Positions 17,642 through 27,491 are shown, counted from the first letter of the stretch. The stretch: DNA of 64,000 nt from Azospirillum formosense (GCF_040500525.1 NZ_CP159402.1:1363501-1427500), one strand, 5' to 3'. Notes: generated by a model not told the origin, from the sequence alone. Numbers and translations: made by a program.

Positions 17642-18562
17642 ATGCACCACCGCCTGTCCCCGACGCCCGAGGTCGCCGCCGCCCTGGCCGAGGGCCGGCC
17701 CGTGGTGGCGCTGGAATCCACCGTCATCTCCCACGGCATGCCCTACCCGAGGAATCTGGAGACGGCGACGGCGCTGGAGGACGCGGTGCGAGCCGAGGGG
17801 GCGGTGCCCGCGACCATCGCCGTCCTCGACGGGCGCATCCGCGTCGGTCTGGACGGCGAGTCCCTGGAACGGCTCGCCAAGGGCGGCACCGGCGTCATGA
17901 AGCTGAGCCGCCGCGACCTGCCCGTCGCTCTGGCCACCGGGGTGCCGGGCGCCACCACCGTGGCCGCCACCATGATCGCCGCGCGGCTGGCCGGGATCGC
18001 CGTCTTCGCCACCGGCGGCCTGGGTGGCGTGCACCGCGGCGCCGAAACCAGTTTCGACGTGTCGGCGGATCTCGACGAGCTGGCCCGCACCAGCGTCTGC
18101 GTCGTCTGCGCGGGTGCCAAGTCGATTCTCGACCTGCCCAAGACGCTGGAGGTTCTGGAGACGCGCGGGGTCCCCGTCCTGGGGCTGGGCACCGATGAAT
18201 TTCCGGCCTTCTACAGCCGCAACTCTGGTCTGCCTGTCTCTCATCGCTGTGACAACGTGCACGAGGTCGCGGCCATCCTGCGGGCCAAATGGGAGCTTGG
18301 GCTGGAGGGTGGCGTGGTCCTCGCCAACCCCATCCCGGAGGCCGACGCGCTCGATGGCGAGGCCATGGAACGGGCCATCGCCCAGGCGCTGAGGAAGGCG
18401 GAACATGATGGAATCACGGGGAAATCCGTTACGCCTTATCTCCTCGCGGCGCTGGAGCGGATCACCGGCGGGCGCAGCCTGACCGCGAACATGGCGCTGA
18501 TCCGAAACAACGCCGTCACCGCGGCGCGGCTGGCGACGGCCTACGCGGCGCTGACGGCCTGA
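17642..18562 (+). CDS. psuG: Pseudouridine-5'-phosphate glycosidase
   Basis: Splits pseudouridine 5'-phosphate to uracil and ribose 5-phosphate, allowing modified-RNA salvage. 306 aa, standard length. Motifs: VVALESTVISHGMPYPRNL at the N-terminus, GGTGVMKLSRRDL with the catalytic-region Lys, VFATGGLGGVHRGAE, and the closing SLTANMALIRNNAVTAARLA. AGGGAG lies upstream of the ATG. The usual partner kinase PsuK is not adjacent. It is divergent from the exonuclease gene across 107 bp. Confidence 0.94.
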   Translation: MHHRLSPTPEVAAALAEGRPVVALESTVISHGMPYPRNLETATALEDAVRAEGAVPATIAVLDGRIRVGLDGESLERLAKGGTGVMKLSRRDLPVALATGVPGATTVAATMIAARLAGIAVFATGGLGGVHRGAETSFDVSADLDELARTSVCVVCAGAKSILDLPKTLEVLETRGVPVLGLGTDEFPAFYSRNSGLPVSHRCDNVHEVAAILRAKWELGLEGGVVLANPIPEADALDGEAMERAIAQALRKAEHDGITGKSVTPYLLAALERITGGRSLTANMALIRNNAVTAARLATAYAALTA

Positions 18563-18671
18563 TCGGTCATAGACCATTACGCATAAGAGGTAAGCCATCC
18601 GTGACATCCGGATTTAAGCACCCGTTAACCGACGCCGGGTGAATCTGCGCTCGTTCTTCACGGAGGTCTCT

Positions 18672-19085
18672 ATGCGTGCGCCCAGCCCGTCGAACCTGGT
18701 TTCCCGGATGATCGCCATGGCCGCCCAGCCCGACGAGGGCATTGGCGAAACCGACAACCGCCCGGCTGCGCGGGTCAAGAAGATCGTCTGGGCCTCCCAG
18801 GCGGCGAAACTGCGGGGCTCCCTCTCCTCGCGCCTCGTCCATGAAATCGAATGCGCGGTGTCCGCCGATCTCGACAGCATGGAGTTGCCGGAGGTGTTCT
18901 TCACCTCCGTCGAGTTCGCCGGCCGGGTCATCACCTGCGACCTGGACGCCTCGGGCACGGCTTCGATCTTCGGCCTGATCGACATCAGCGACTATGACGA
19001 GCTGGTGGAGGAAGCCGGCGACGACGCGCTGTTCGGCGTCGATTGGGACGGCGTCTACGTCACCCCGGCGCGCACCCGCCACTGA
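18672..19085 (+). CDS. Hypothetical acidic protein
   Basis: 137 aa from the ATG at 18672, with a strong GGAGG 7 bases upstream; a GTG at 18639 is less likely. No signal peptide or membrane helix. The N-terminal third is basic/neutral and the C-terminal part is strongly acidic (DLDSMELPEVFFTSVEF, DYDELVEEAGDDALFGVDWDGV). No family recognised. It ends before a strong bidirectional terminator shared with mtnP. Confidence 0.75.
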   Translation: MRAPSPSNLVSRMIAMAAQPDEGIGETDNRPAARVKKIVWASQAAKLRGSLSSRLVHEIECAVSADLDSMELPEVFFTSVEFAGRVITCDLDASGTASIFGLIDISDYDELVEEAGDDALFGVDWDGVYVTPARTRH

Positions 19086-19103
19086 GGCTTTCCGCGCGAT
19101 CCG

Positions 19104-19150
19104 AAAAAAAGCCGCGGGACCCGGACGCACGCCGGGTCCCGCGGCTTTTT
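19104..19150. terminator. Bidirectional intrinsic terminator
   Basis: A perfect 14-bp stem (GCCGCGGGACCCGG, 19111-19124, with 19132-19145) is flanked by seven A on the left and five T on the right. It serves the plus-strand gene ending at 19085 and the minus-strand mtnP ending at 19163. Confidence 0.92.
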
Positions 19151-19162
19151 GCGTTGGCGTCC

Positions 19163-20047
19163 TCAGCCCAGCGCGCGGGCGAGGATGATGTCGAGATTCT
19201 TGAGCATCTCCGGATCGCGCCTGTCCGGCGCGGTCATGATCGCGTGGTCGAGCGCGGTGTGGCAGCCCTGGGCGCACAGCCCGTCGCGCCCCCGCAGCTT
19301 CGGCGCGAGCGTCTTGACCAGGGACCGGGCATTCCCGGCGTTGGCGACCACCACGCGGATGACGGCGTCCACGGTGACGTGGTCATGGTCCGGATGCCAG
19401 CAGTCGAAGTCGGTGACCATGGCGACGGTCGCGTAGCACATCTCCGCCTCGCGGGCGAGCTTGGCCTCCGGCATGTTGGTCATGCCGATCACGTCGCAGC
19501 CCCAGCTCCGGTACAGCTCGGACTCGGCCTTGGTCGAGAATTGCGGGCCTTCCATGACCATGTAGGTGCCGCGGCGCTGATGCGGCACCTTCAGCTCGAC
19601 CAGCGCCTCCTCGATCAGATCGCCCAGCCGCCCGCAGACCGGATGGCCCAGCGCCACATGCGCCACCAGACCGGTGCCGAAGAAGCTCTTGTTGCGGGCG
19701 AAGGTGCGGTCGATGAACTGGTCGATCACCACGAAGGTGCCCGGCGGCAGATGCTCCTTCAGCGAGCCGACGGCGGACACCGACAGGATCTCGGTCACGC
19801 CCAGCGCCTTCAGCGCGTAGATGTTGGCACGGAAGTTCAGCTCGGACGGCGGGATGCGGTGACCGCGGCCATGGCGCGGCAGGAAGACCAGCTTCTGGCC
19901 GTTCAGCTCGCCCGTCAGCAGTTCGTCCGACGGGTCGCCGAAAGGCGTTTCCACCTTCACCCAGCTCTGATTCTCCAAGCCGTCGATGTCGTAGACGCCG
20001 CTGCCGCCGATCACGCCGAGCACCGGCGCGGACCCGGTTTGCGCCAT
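19163..20047 (-). CDS. mtnP: S-methyl-5'-thioadenosine phosphorylase
   Basis: Phosphorolysis of methylthioadenosine, the first step of methionine salvage. 294 aa. PNP-family signatures: GVIGGSGVYDIDGL at the N-terminus, FLPRHGRGHRIPPSELNFRAN, YMVMEGPQFSTKAESELYR and GMTNMPEAKLAREAEMCYA. I chose the ATG at 20047, spaced 9 bases from GGAGG; a GTG at 20053 is too close to that site. No other mtn genes are nearby. Confidence 0.95.
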   Translation of the reverse strand: MAQTGSAPVLGVIGGSGVYDIDGLENQSWVKVETPFGDPSDELLTGELNGQKLVFLPRHGRGHRIPPSELNFRANIYALKALGVTEILSVSAVGSLKEHLPPGTFVVIDQFIDRTFARNKSFFGTGLVAHVALGHPVCGRLGDLIEEALVELKVPHQRRGTYMVMEGPQFSTKAESELYRSWGCDVIGMTNMPEAKLAREAEMCYATVAMVTDFDCWHPDHDHVTVDAVIRVVVANAGNARSLVKTLAPKLRGRDGLCAQGCHTALDHAIMTAPDRRDPEMLKNLDIILARALG

Positions 20048-20133
20048 AGTCACATGCCTCCGTCAATGGGAGGGCGCAGTATTCCGCCCCGGCCCGGCAA
20101 AGGCAACCGTCACCGGCGCGGCCACGGCGGCGG

Positions 20134-20946
20134 TCACAGCGTGCGCAGAAGCACCACGACCAGCGTCAGGTAGACGGCGGCCTTCGCCGCGGTGCCGAGG
20201 CGGGCGACGCTCCACAGCGCCACGCCGGGGCGGCGGAACAGGGCGACCAGCGCCATCCCGGCGCCGAACCCGCCGAGATGGGCCGCCCAGGCCACGTCGC
20301 CCAGGCTGGAATCCGGGGACGGCGGCATCAGCGTCATCGCCACGTTGATCGCCAGGAAGCTGCCCACCACGAAGGAGGCGGGAACCCTCGGCCCCGGAGT
20401 CACGCCGAGCGTGGCCTGCGGGTGCAGCAGCAGGAAGGCTCCCATCACCCCGCAGATGCCCCCGCTCGCCCCGACCAGAGGCGCCATGGGGTCGACGGCC
20501 AACGCCCCCTCCACGACGGCCCCCGCCGCGGCGCAGAGCAGGAAGAACAGCAGATAGCGCAGGCTGCCCATCGCCAGCTCGACCGCGCCGCCGAAGGCCC
20601 ACAGCGCCAGCATGTTGCTGACCAGATGCACGATGTCGCTGTGGATCAGGACATGACCGAACAGCCCGCGCCACACCGCCCAGCTGGGCAGCGGCCCGGC
20701 CGTCTCCACGGTTCCGAAGAAATAGGCGGGAACGAAGGCGAGGGATTCCGGCGGCACGCCCAGCACGAAGGCCAGCGTGCAGGCCATGACGATGCCCTGG
20801 TTGACGTAGGGAATCCTTCTGGCAGCGCGCACCGCTCCCCCTTCGCCGATGACCGGAGCCTTGAGGGCGCGGCCTTCATCCTTGCTCGATATGGGGGTTC
20901 TTGCGCCGATGACCAGCACCCGAAAGCACCCCGCGAACGGGGGCAC
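20134..20946 (-). CDS. Rhomboid-family intramembrane serine protease
   Basis: Cleaves membrane-spanning substrates within the bilayer. About six membrane helices. The catalytic Ser is in LVGASGGICGV and the His in WAAHLGGFGAG; the HVLIHSDIVHLVSNMLALW stretch is typical of the family. The start is unresolved: the GTG at 20946 gives 270 aa, but the first 40 or so residues are unlike the family, which normally begins near RIPYVNQGIVMA. The true start may be the GTG near 20829 after GGGGGAG. It lies 12 bp after tamB on the same strand. Confidence 0.85.
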   Translation of the reverse strand: MPPFAGCFRVLVIGARTPISSKDEGRALKAPVIGEGGAVRAARRIPYVNQGIVMACTLAFVLGVPPESLAFVPAYFFGTVETAGPLPSWAVWRGLFGHVLIHSDIVHLVSNMLALWAFGGAVELAMGSLRYLLFFLLCAAAGAVVEGALAVDPMAPLVGASGGICGVMGAFLLLHPQATLGVTPGPRVPASFVVGSFLAINVAMTLMPPSPDSSLGDVAWAAHLGGFGAGMALVALFRRPGVALWSVARLGTAAKAAVYLTLVVVLLRTL

Positions 20947-20958
20947 GGGCCGGACCGG

Positions 20959-23900
20959 TCAGTAATTCCACTCCCACTTGACGCCGACGCGGGTGTCGGA
21001 GTCGGCGCCGACGTCCGCCTGGGCCTTGATGTTCTTGGTGATGTCCACCTCGACCGTGGCACGGCTCTGGTTCGCGCCGATGCCCTGCTCCACCCCGACA
21101 TAGACGCGGTCGCTGACGTAGCGCCCGGCTTCCACCGCCCCGCCCTTGCCGTCGGCCCCACCGGTGAATTCCAGCCGGTCGATTCCGAGCCCGCGGCGCA
21201 GATTGCCGATCAGTCCCGGCCCTCCGCCGCCGAAGCCGGCCAGGGTCGCCGCCGACTGGGCGAGTTGGACCGCCTCCACCGCGTTCAGGCTGCCGACCGA
21301 TTTCCCGAACAGCACCGCGGACAGCACCTCGTCCTGCGGCAGCCCCTGCGGGGAGGTCAGCTCCAGCTTCGGCTGCCCGGCGGTGCCGGTGACCAGAACC
21401 TGCGCGGTCACGTCGTTGGCGGTGGCCTCCGCCAGGAAATCCAGCCGCGGGTCGATGGTGGGACCGCCGTCGAACTCGATGATGCCGCGCTTGAAGACGA
21501 AGGTCTTGGCGAGAAGGTCCAACTCGCCCTTCAGCATGTTCAGCCGCCCGCTGATCAGCGGCTGGCTGGAGGTGCCGGTGACGGCGAGCTGCCCAGCGAA
21601 CTCGGCCTCCAGCCCGCGTCCCCGGACGAAGATCTGGTTCTGCGCGCTGATCGTCAGATCGAGGATCATCGCGAAGGCCGGCTCCGACGCCGCCGGCCCG
21701 TTCTTCAGGCTGACCGGCTGCGCCTTGCGGCCCTTCCCGACCTCGACGACCTTCAGGTCGACCACGTTGGGCGGGGTCTGGTTGGGAATCTGGATTTCCG
21801 CCCGCTCGATCCGCACGGGGCCGGCCAGCCGCGGATTCAGGAAGCTGCCGGTCAGCGTCAGGTTGGTGCCGATGGTAACCGCCGCCAGATCGTTCTGCAC
21901 CAGCCGCGCCCGGTCGGCCTGGATGGCGAGGTTGAGCTGCTGCTGCGGGTCCGCGGCGGCGGGGCGGATCACGCCGCGCGCGCTGATCTCGCCGCCGTTG
22001 GTGGTCCGCCCGCGGAAGCTCTGGATGGTGAAGACGTCGCCGTCGCCGACGACGCGGGCGTCGATGTTGCTGATGATGGCGCCGCTCGCCCGGTTCTCGT
22101 AGCGCCCGTTGGCCAGGGTCACCGTGCCGCCCAGCCGGGGGGCCGCCACGGTGCCGTCGACGCTGACGTCCAGCCGCAGCGTGCCGCGCGCCCGGTCGCC
22201 GCTGGCCGCCAGCAGGTCGTTGGCGAGCGAGGCGTCGACGGCGCCGCGCAGCGCCGCCTCCATCCGCCCGCGCTCGGGCACCGAGAAGGCCAGCGTGTCC
22301 GGGTCCATGGCCAGCGGTGCGGCGGCGGTCAGGGTCACCCGGCCGGCGTTGTTGCTCGTGGCGACATCGCCGTCCACCGACAGGCGGGCCTCCCTCCAGC
22401 GGGCGCTGACGGTGGCGTTCAGGCCCGGCACGCCGGCCTGGGTGGTCTGCTGCGCCTTCAGATTGGCGACGCGCAGCGTGGCGTCGGCCTGCGGACGGCG
22501 GACGGTGCCGCCGAGAGTCGCCTGCGCGTTCAGCGTGCCGTCCAGCCGCAGGGTCGGGTTCGCCAGCCGGGCCAGCGCCATCGGCACGCGGTCCAGCCGC
22601 AGCTCACCCGACAGCCGCTCCCCGTTCAGGCCGAGGTCGGCGGCGAGTTGGGCGTTGCCGCTGACCAGCCGCAGGCCGGACACCTCGTAGCGCCGCTCGC
22701 CCAGGGCGATGGCGGCGGGCTGGGTCAGCCGGAAGGATTCGCCGCTGTAGCGGCCCTGGAGCCGGTCGAGCCGGATGCGGTTCAGAGCGCCGTTCTGGGT
22801 GAATTCGCCGGCCAGGTCGAGTCCCAGCGGGTCGCGCCCGGCCCCTGCGGCCTCCGCCCGGAAGGCCGCCTTGGCGAGCGAGCCGTCCACGCTGGCGGTC
22901 ACGCGGGACAGGTCGTTGCCGGCGGCAGCGCCATCCTGAAGCTCCACGCGCGCCTTGCCGCTGGCGTTACCAAGCGCGTCGGCGACATCGGCGTTGGCGG
23001 TCAGGCGGCGGGCGGCGAACAGCGGTCCGCCCTCTCCCTCGACACGCAGGTTGGTTGCGTTGGCGGTCAGGTTGGCCGCCTGCTTGCCGTTCGGCGCGTC
23101 GAGCGCGACGGTGAAGCCCGCCGCCCCGGTCAGCGGCACGCCGGCCAGTTCCGACAGAGCCTGAAGCTGCGGCAGGTTGCCGTCGAGCTTGCCGGTCGCG
23201 GTCATGGCGTCGAGCGCGACGCGCACCGCCCCGGTGATCCGGTTCGGCCCGTTCGCCACGGCGAGGTCGCTGATCCGCAGCGCCTGCCCCTCCAGCGCAT
23301 AGGCGGCATCCGCCGTCAGCCCGGCTCCGGCCAATTCGGTGCGGGCCGACACGCGCCCCTGCGGCGCGCCCGGCAGATTCTGCGCGGTGGCGTTCAGCCG
23401 CGTGTCGCCGAAGCGGCGCCCCTGCACAGCGAGGTTCCGCGCGTGCAGCGCCGCCTCCGCCACCAGCTTGTCCAGCGGACCCTTCGCCGTCGCGTCGAGT
23501 GTCAGGACACCCGCCATTTCCGTCCCGGCGGCGGTGCCCACCGGGGCGAGATCGGCGATCTCCAGCCGGGTCTTCGCGTCCACCGCCCCGTCCACCAGTG
23601 CCGCATCACCGGTCAGCCGCCCGTTGCGGCCGTCCACCGTCAGATCGGTGAGGCGCATGGCGCCGCCCGGCTCCATCACCGCCTGCGCGCCCAAGCTGAC
23701 GTCGCGGCCGAGCACGCCGTCGGCGGGCGTTCCGGTCTGCAAACCGCGCAGCGCACCGCTGAGGCCCGCCGTCAGCGTGCCGTCCTCCTGCCGGCGCACC
23801 GGCCCGGCCAGGGCCAGCGACCCGGCCAGCGGTTGCCCGGCGAGGGTGGAGAGACGCGACAGGTCGTCGGCGTTCAGCGACACCGTGACATCGGCGGTCC

Positions 23901-25263
23901 GGCCCCAGCCGGTCACATTGCCCTGCGCCCCGGCGCTGGCCGCCGCGGTGGTCAGGGTCACCCCCTCGATTCCAACCGCCCCGGTGTCGGCGTTGATCCG
24001 CGCCCGCCCGTCCAGCCGCACCTCCGGCCCGGCGACCGAGGCCAGGGCGGGATCGTCGCCGGCGAGATCGCGGACCAGTCCCTCAACCACCACGGTCAGC
24101 GCGTCCAGCGTGCCCTGGGCGGTGCCCGACACGGTGCCCTCCCGCCAGGCGATGCCGGGGGCGAAGCCGTGCAGGGTGGAGTCCGGCCCGGCCTGAAGCT
24201 CGTAGCGCAGGTCGAGACTGCGGCGGTCGGCGCCGACCCGCCCCGAGAGGGTGGCCGTGGCGGCGGCGGTCTCGACGGCCACCGGCTGCAGGGTCAGGGC
24301 ACCATCCGGAGCGACCACCACGGTGCCCTTCAGCACCGGCTGCGGCCCGGCCAGCGGCGCGATGTCGGGGCCGAGCAGGGACGCCACGTCGCCGGTCGCC
24401 GCGAGGGTGACGGCGTGCCCTTCCGGCACCGCCTTGATCGTGGCGTCGGCGGCCAGCCGGGCGGCGTTCTCCGCCGCCGCGGTGAAGGTGCCCTTCCAGT
24501 CGTCGAGCGAACCCTGGCCGTCCAGCGAGGCGCTGACCGGCGGCGCGCCGGGGATGTTCAGTGCGGTGGCGATCAGCCCGCCCGCCGGTTCCGACGCCTT
24601 CAAATTCAGGTCGAGCCGCTTGTCGTCGGGGTTGAAGGCGACGTCGAGCGCCACCGTGCCCGGCTGCTCGCCCAGCCGGTCCACATTCAGATGCGCTTCC
24701 AGCGACGACCCGCCCGAGGCGAGGTCGAGCGACCCGTCGATCCTCAGCCGCGCCTCCTGCCCGATCAGCGGCTCCGCCAGGAGCAGCTCGGCGATGGCCA
24801 GCTTGTCCACGGCGACGCCCACCGGCAGGCTGGGCAGCAGAGAGGTCGGCCCCTGGTCGGGCGGCGGCTGCGGCCCCTCGGCGGGCAGCGGCGCGCGCTC
24901 CACGACGACACGCTGCGCCTCGATGGCGTCGGCCTTGGCCCGCCCGGTCAGCAGCGCGGTCGGGGCGAGGTTGACGCGCAGATCCTCCAGACGCAGCCAC
25001 ACGCCCTCGCGGTCGGCGACGGTCACGTCCGAGATCGTGAAGTTGATGGGCACCGCGCCGCCGATGGTGCCGATTTTGACCTGGAGGTCCGGGCCGTTGA
25101 CCGCCTTCTCGATGGTCTGGGCGATCCAGCGACGGACGGCGTTGGCCGGCCCCCAGCCGCCCCCTTCGGTGTCGGCCGCGCGCGCGGCCTCCGTCAGGAC
25201 CGCCCCGCTGAGGACGGCGATGGCCAGAAGAAGGACGATCAGACGACGCAGACCCGACACCAC
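20959..25263 (-). CDS. tamB: TamB, translocation and assembly module inner-membrane subunit
   Basis: About 1434 aa. An inner-membrane anchored periplasmic protein that bridges to TamA and assists outer-membrane protein or lipid transport. It has an N-terminal anchor/signal (LRRLIVLLLAIAVLSG) followed by more than 1000 residues of repetitive beta-strand sequence of the AsmA/TamB type (repeats like LTDLTVDGRNGRLTGDA). The C-terminal DUF490 domain ends in an aromatic residue (VGVKWEWNY), as usual. The start is one of two tandem GTG codons at 25263/25260; a TTG at 25326 is unlikely. It follows tamA by 110 bp. Confidence 0.92.
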   Translation of the reverse strand: MVSGLRRLIVLLLAIAVLSGAVLTEAARAADTEGGGWGPANAVRRWIAQTIEKAVNGPDLQVKIGTIGGAVPINFTISDVTVADREGVWLRLEDLRVNLAPTALLTGRAKADAIEAQRVVVERAPLPAEGPQPPPDQGPTSLLPSLPVGVAVDKLAIAELLLAEPLIGQEARLRIDGSLDLASGGSSLEAHLNVDRLGEQPGTVALDVAFNPDDKRLDLNLKASEPAGGLIATALNIPGAPPVSASLDGQGSLDDWKGTFTAAAENAARLAADATIKAVPEGHAVTLAATGDVASLLGPDIAPLAGPQPVLKGTVVVAPDGALTLQPVAVETAAATATLSGRVGADRRSLDLRYELQAGPDSTLHGFAPGIAWREGTVSGTAQGTLDALTVVVEGLVRDLAGDDPALASVAGPEVRLDGRARINADTGAVGIEGVTLTTAAASAGAQGNVTGWGRTADVTVSLNADDLSRLSTLAGQPLAGSLALAGPVRRQEDGTLTAGLSGALRGLQTGTPADGVLGRDVSLGAQAVMEPGGAMRLTDLTVDGRNGRLTGDAALVDGAVDAKTRLEIADLAPVGTAAGTEMAGVLTLDATAKGPLDKLVAEAALHARNLAVQGRRFGDTRLNATAQNLPGAPQGRVSARTELAGAGLTADAAYALEGQALRISDLAVANGPNRITGAVRVALDAMTATGKLDGNLPQLQALSELAGVPLTGAAGFTVALDAPNGKQAANLTANATNLRVEGEGGPLFAARRLTANADVADALGNASGKARVELQDGAAAGNDLSRVTASVDGSLAKAAFRAEAAGAGRDPLGLDLAGEFTQNGALNRIRLDRLQGRYSGESFRLTQPAAIALGERRYEVSGLRLVSGNAQLAADLGLNGERLSGELRLDRVPMALARLANPTLRLDGTLNAQATLGGTVRRPQADATLRVANLKAQQTTQAGVPGLNATVSARWREARLSVDGDVATSNNAGRVTLTAAAPLAMDPDTLAFSVPERGRMEAALRGAVDASLANDLLAASGDRARGTLRLDVSVDGTVAAPRLGGTVTLANGRYENRASGAIISNIDARVVGDGDVFTIQSFRGRTTNGGEISARGVIRPAAADPQQQLNLAIQADRARLVQNDLAAVTIGTNLTLTGSFLNPRLAGPVRIERAEIQIPNQTPPNVVDLKVVEVGKGRKAQPVSLKNGPAASEPAFAMILDLTISAQNQIFVRGRGLEAEFAGQLAVTGTSSQPLISGRLNMLKGELDLLAKTFVFKRGIIEFDGGPTIDPRLDFLAEATANDVTAQVLVTGTAGQPKLELTSPQGLPQDEVLSAVLFGKSVGSLNAVEAVQLAQSAATLAGFGGGGPGLIGNLRRGLGIDRLEFTGGADGKGGAVEAGRYVSDRVYVGVEQGIGANQSRATVEVDITKNIKAQADVGADSDTRVGVKWEWNY

Positions 25264-25373
25264 GCACCCCGTTGCGGCATTCCCCGAATGGTATAACGGG
25301 AAAGAGCATGGGCGATCCCGAACCAAGTGGCAAAAATGCGACCCTGCCCGGCATCACCCGTTGAAAGGACGAA

Positions 25374-27302
25374 TCAGAAGGCCTGACCCAGGCTGAGATA
25401 GAGCTGCCACTTCGCATCGCCGGAATCGGCGTTCAGCGGGAAGGCCACGTCGGCGCGCAACGGCCCGAAATCGGTGTAGTAGCGGGCGCCGATTCCCGCG
25501 CCGACCTTCAGCGGTTCCTTGAAGTCCGGAAAAGCGCTGTCGAAGACGGTGCCGGCGTCGACGAAGGGCACGATGCCGATGGTCTCCGTCACCTTGACGC
25601 GCAGCTCCAGCCCGGCCTCGAACAGCGACCGCCCGCCGGTCGGGTCGCCGTAGACGTCGCGCGGCCCGGCTTTCTGGAACCCGTAGCCGCGCACCGACCC
25701 GCCGCCGCCCGCGTAGAAGCGGTGGTCCGGCGGAACCTGGTCCAGCGACGCCCCCACCGTGCTGCCGACACCGATGCGCGCCGCCGCGACGTAGCGCCCG
25801 TCGTCGGACAGGTCGCGGTAGGCCGACGCGTTGATCTGGAAGCTGGTGAAGATCGAGTTGGTATCCCCGGTGTAGGGGAACCAGGGCGTGGCGAGCAGCG
25901 AGGCGCGGTAGCCCTTGGACGGGTTCAGCAGATTGTCCGAACCGTCCCAGGCGATGCCCAGCGGCACACCGATGAAGCCGGTCTGGTACTCCCGCAGGTT
26001 GGAGCGCACGCGCCCGCGCTCCCCCGACACGCCATAGGAAACCTTGAGCTGGTCGGTCACCTGCCGCTCCAGCGAGGCCGAGCCGATGGTGGCGACACGG
26101 TCGTAGGCCGGCGGCTGCTCCGACGCGACCTGGAAATCCAGGATCAGCGACTGGCGCGGCGCCAGGAAATCGGGCTTGCGGAAATTGGCGGACAACCGGA
26201 TGTCCGGCAGGTCCAGGCTGCCGCGCGGCCCCTGCGCGGCGCCGTTGTCGCCGCCGATTCGCCCGACCTCCACCCCCAGCCGCAGCCGCTCCGCTCCGCC
26301 GAACAGGTTGCGGTGGCCCCAATAGGCCGAGCCGCCCACGCCGTCCTCCGACGAGTAGAAGGCGCTGGCCCCGATGAAGCGATGCAGCTTCTCCGCCAGC
26401 GTGACGTCCACCGGCGTGACGCCGCCCGGCCCCGGCTCATCGGCCAGCCGCACCCGCACGGTGTCGAACACGTCGAGCTGGGCGATCTGTTGGCGCGCCC
26501 GGTCGACCTTGGCCGGGCTGTAGATGTCGCCCTGCTTCCAGGGCAGGCGACCGCGGATCAGCTTCTCGTTGACGCTGGCCAGCCCGGTGATCGTCGTGTC
26601 GCCGAACATCACCAGCGGGCCGGGATCGACCGAATAGGTGACGTCCATGCTGTGGTCGTCGTGGTCCACCACCACCCGCCGCTCGGCGACGGTGGCGAAG
26701 GGGTGGCCGCGGTCGGTCATCCGGCGCAGCAGGGCGGCCTGGGCGTCCACCACCTGGGGGGCGCGCGCCCGCTCTCCCACCGGCAGGCCGATGTCGGTGG
26801 GCGTCACGTCGCCGCCCGGCAGGGGCGCGCCGTCGGTGGAGGCGACGGTGATGGTCTTGAAGCGGTAAGGCGTCCCGGGCGTCACCGCGACGGTCACCTT
26901 GGCCGGCGTCCGGGCCGCGTCCACGCGGATGTCGAGCACGGCGTCGTAAAAGCCGGCGGAGCGCAGCGCCGTCTGCAGGCGCTCCCGGTCGTTGTCGGCC
27001 CGCCGCTCCAGCCCCAGCACCGACGGCGGCGGGTCGTCCTTCAGACTGACCAGCGAGGAGCTGTCGCGCAGCAGGGTGCGCAGGTCGTCGTCGTCCAGCC
27101 CGGTGAACTCCACCTCGTAGGGGATCTGCGGGCCGGGGGCGTCGGGGGTGGGGTCGTCCTGCCCGGTCCCGTCCTGCGCCGCGGGCGGCGGAGCGGCGTC
27201 CGGCGCGGGGTCCTGCGCGCGCGACGGGTCGCCCGGCACGGCAACGAGCGCGCTGGACAGGAGGATGATGGCGAGGCGGGAAGCGGAAACGCGGCGGGTC
27301 AT
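25374..27302 (-). CDS. tamA: TamA, Omp85-family outer-membrane assembly protein
   Basis: 642 aa. A signal peptide (RLAIILLSSALVAVPGDPSRA) is followed by an acidic/Pro-rich linker and POTRA domains (YEVEFTGLDDDDLRTLL; FKTITVASTDG; FGDTTITGLASVNEKLIRGRLPW). The 16-strand barrel starts near LHRFIGASAFYSSED. The barrel keeps the Omp85 signature GGGGSVRGYGFQ and ends in Phe (LSLGQAF), the C-terminal insertion signal. Paired with tamB downstream. ATG at 27302 chosen because it opens directly onto the signal peptide. Confidence 0.94.
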   Translation of the reverse strand: MTRRVSASRLAIILLSSALVAVPGDPSRAQDPAPDAAPPPAAQDGTGQDDPTPDAPGPQIPYEVEFTGLDDDDLRTLLRDSSSLVSLKDDPPPSVLGLERRADNDRERLQTALRSAGFYDAVLDIRVDAARTPAKVTVAVTPGTPYRFKTITVASTDGAPLPGGDVTPTDIGLPVGERARAPQVVDAQAALLRRMTDRGHPFATVAERRVVVDHDDHSMDVTYSVDPGPLVMFGDTTITGLASVNEKLIRGRLPWKQGDIYSPAKVDRARQQIAQLDVFDTVRVRLADEPGPGGVTPVDVTLAEKLHRFIGASAFYSSEDGVGGSAYWGHRNLFGGAERLRLGVEVGRIGGDNGAAQGPRGSLDLPDIRLSANFRKPDFLAPRQSLILDFQVASEQPPAYDRVATIGSASLERQVTDQLKVSYGVSGERGRVRSNLREYQTGFIGVPLGIAWDGSDNLLNPSKGYRASLLATPWFPYTGDTNSIFTSFQINASAYRDLSDDGRYVAAARIGVGSTVGASLDQVPPDHRFYAGGGGSVRGYGFQKAGPRDVYGDPTGGRSLFEAGLELRVKVTETIGIVPFVDAGTVFDSAFPDFKEPLKVGAGIGARYYTDFGPLRADVAFPLNADSGDAKWQLYLSLGQAF

Positions 27303-27408
27303 CAACCGACCATGTGGGATTCCTTGTTCCGGACGCCAATGATTCGGTCGCCGAGACGCAAGGAAATTCCGCATAGGCGCTTTGGGCGAGTTTCCCCCAC
27401 CTCGCCGC

Positions 27409-27436
27409 TTGCGTTATGAAGCCAGATCATTATATT
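27409..27436 (+). promoter_or_regulatory. Predicted sigma-70-type promoter upstream of typA
   Basis: TTGCGT (27409-27414) and TATATT (27431-27436) are separated by 16 bp. A start near 27443 would give a leader of about 130 nt that meets an intrinsic terminator after about 50 nt (27463-27491). Prediction by eye only. Confidence 0.45.
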
Positions 27437-27462
27437 GCGTCGCAACAGTTTCCCCGGCAGAG

Positions 27463-27491
27463 CCCCCCGATTGATCTCGGAGGGTTTTTTT
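27463..27491 (+). terminator. Intrinsic terminator in the typA leader
   Basis: CCCCCCGA (27463-27470) pairs with TCGGAGGG (27477-27484) with one C-A mismatch across a 6-nt loop, then seven T. It sits between the divergent tamA start and typA, so it cannot be the terminator of an upstream plus-strand gene. It is an attenuator-like element or the 3' end of a short RNA. Confidence 0.7.

Noticed and set aside
14932..17739. 935-codon minus-strand ORF suggesting an exonuclease-ligase fusion
   Set aside because: The upstream part is out of frame with the exonuclease; the ligase starts at the GTG at 16509.
20278..25296. 1672-codon plus-strand ORF
   Set aside because: Antisense to tamB; His/Arg/Gly/Gln-rich shadow of a GC-rich gene, no family features.
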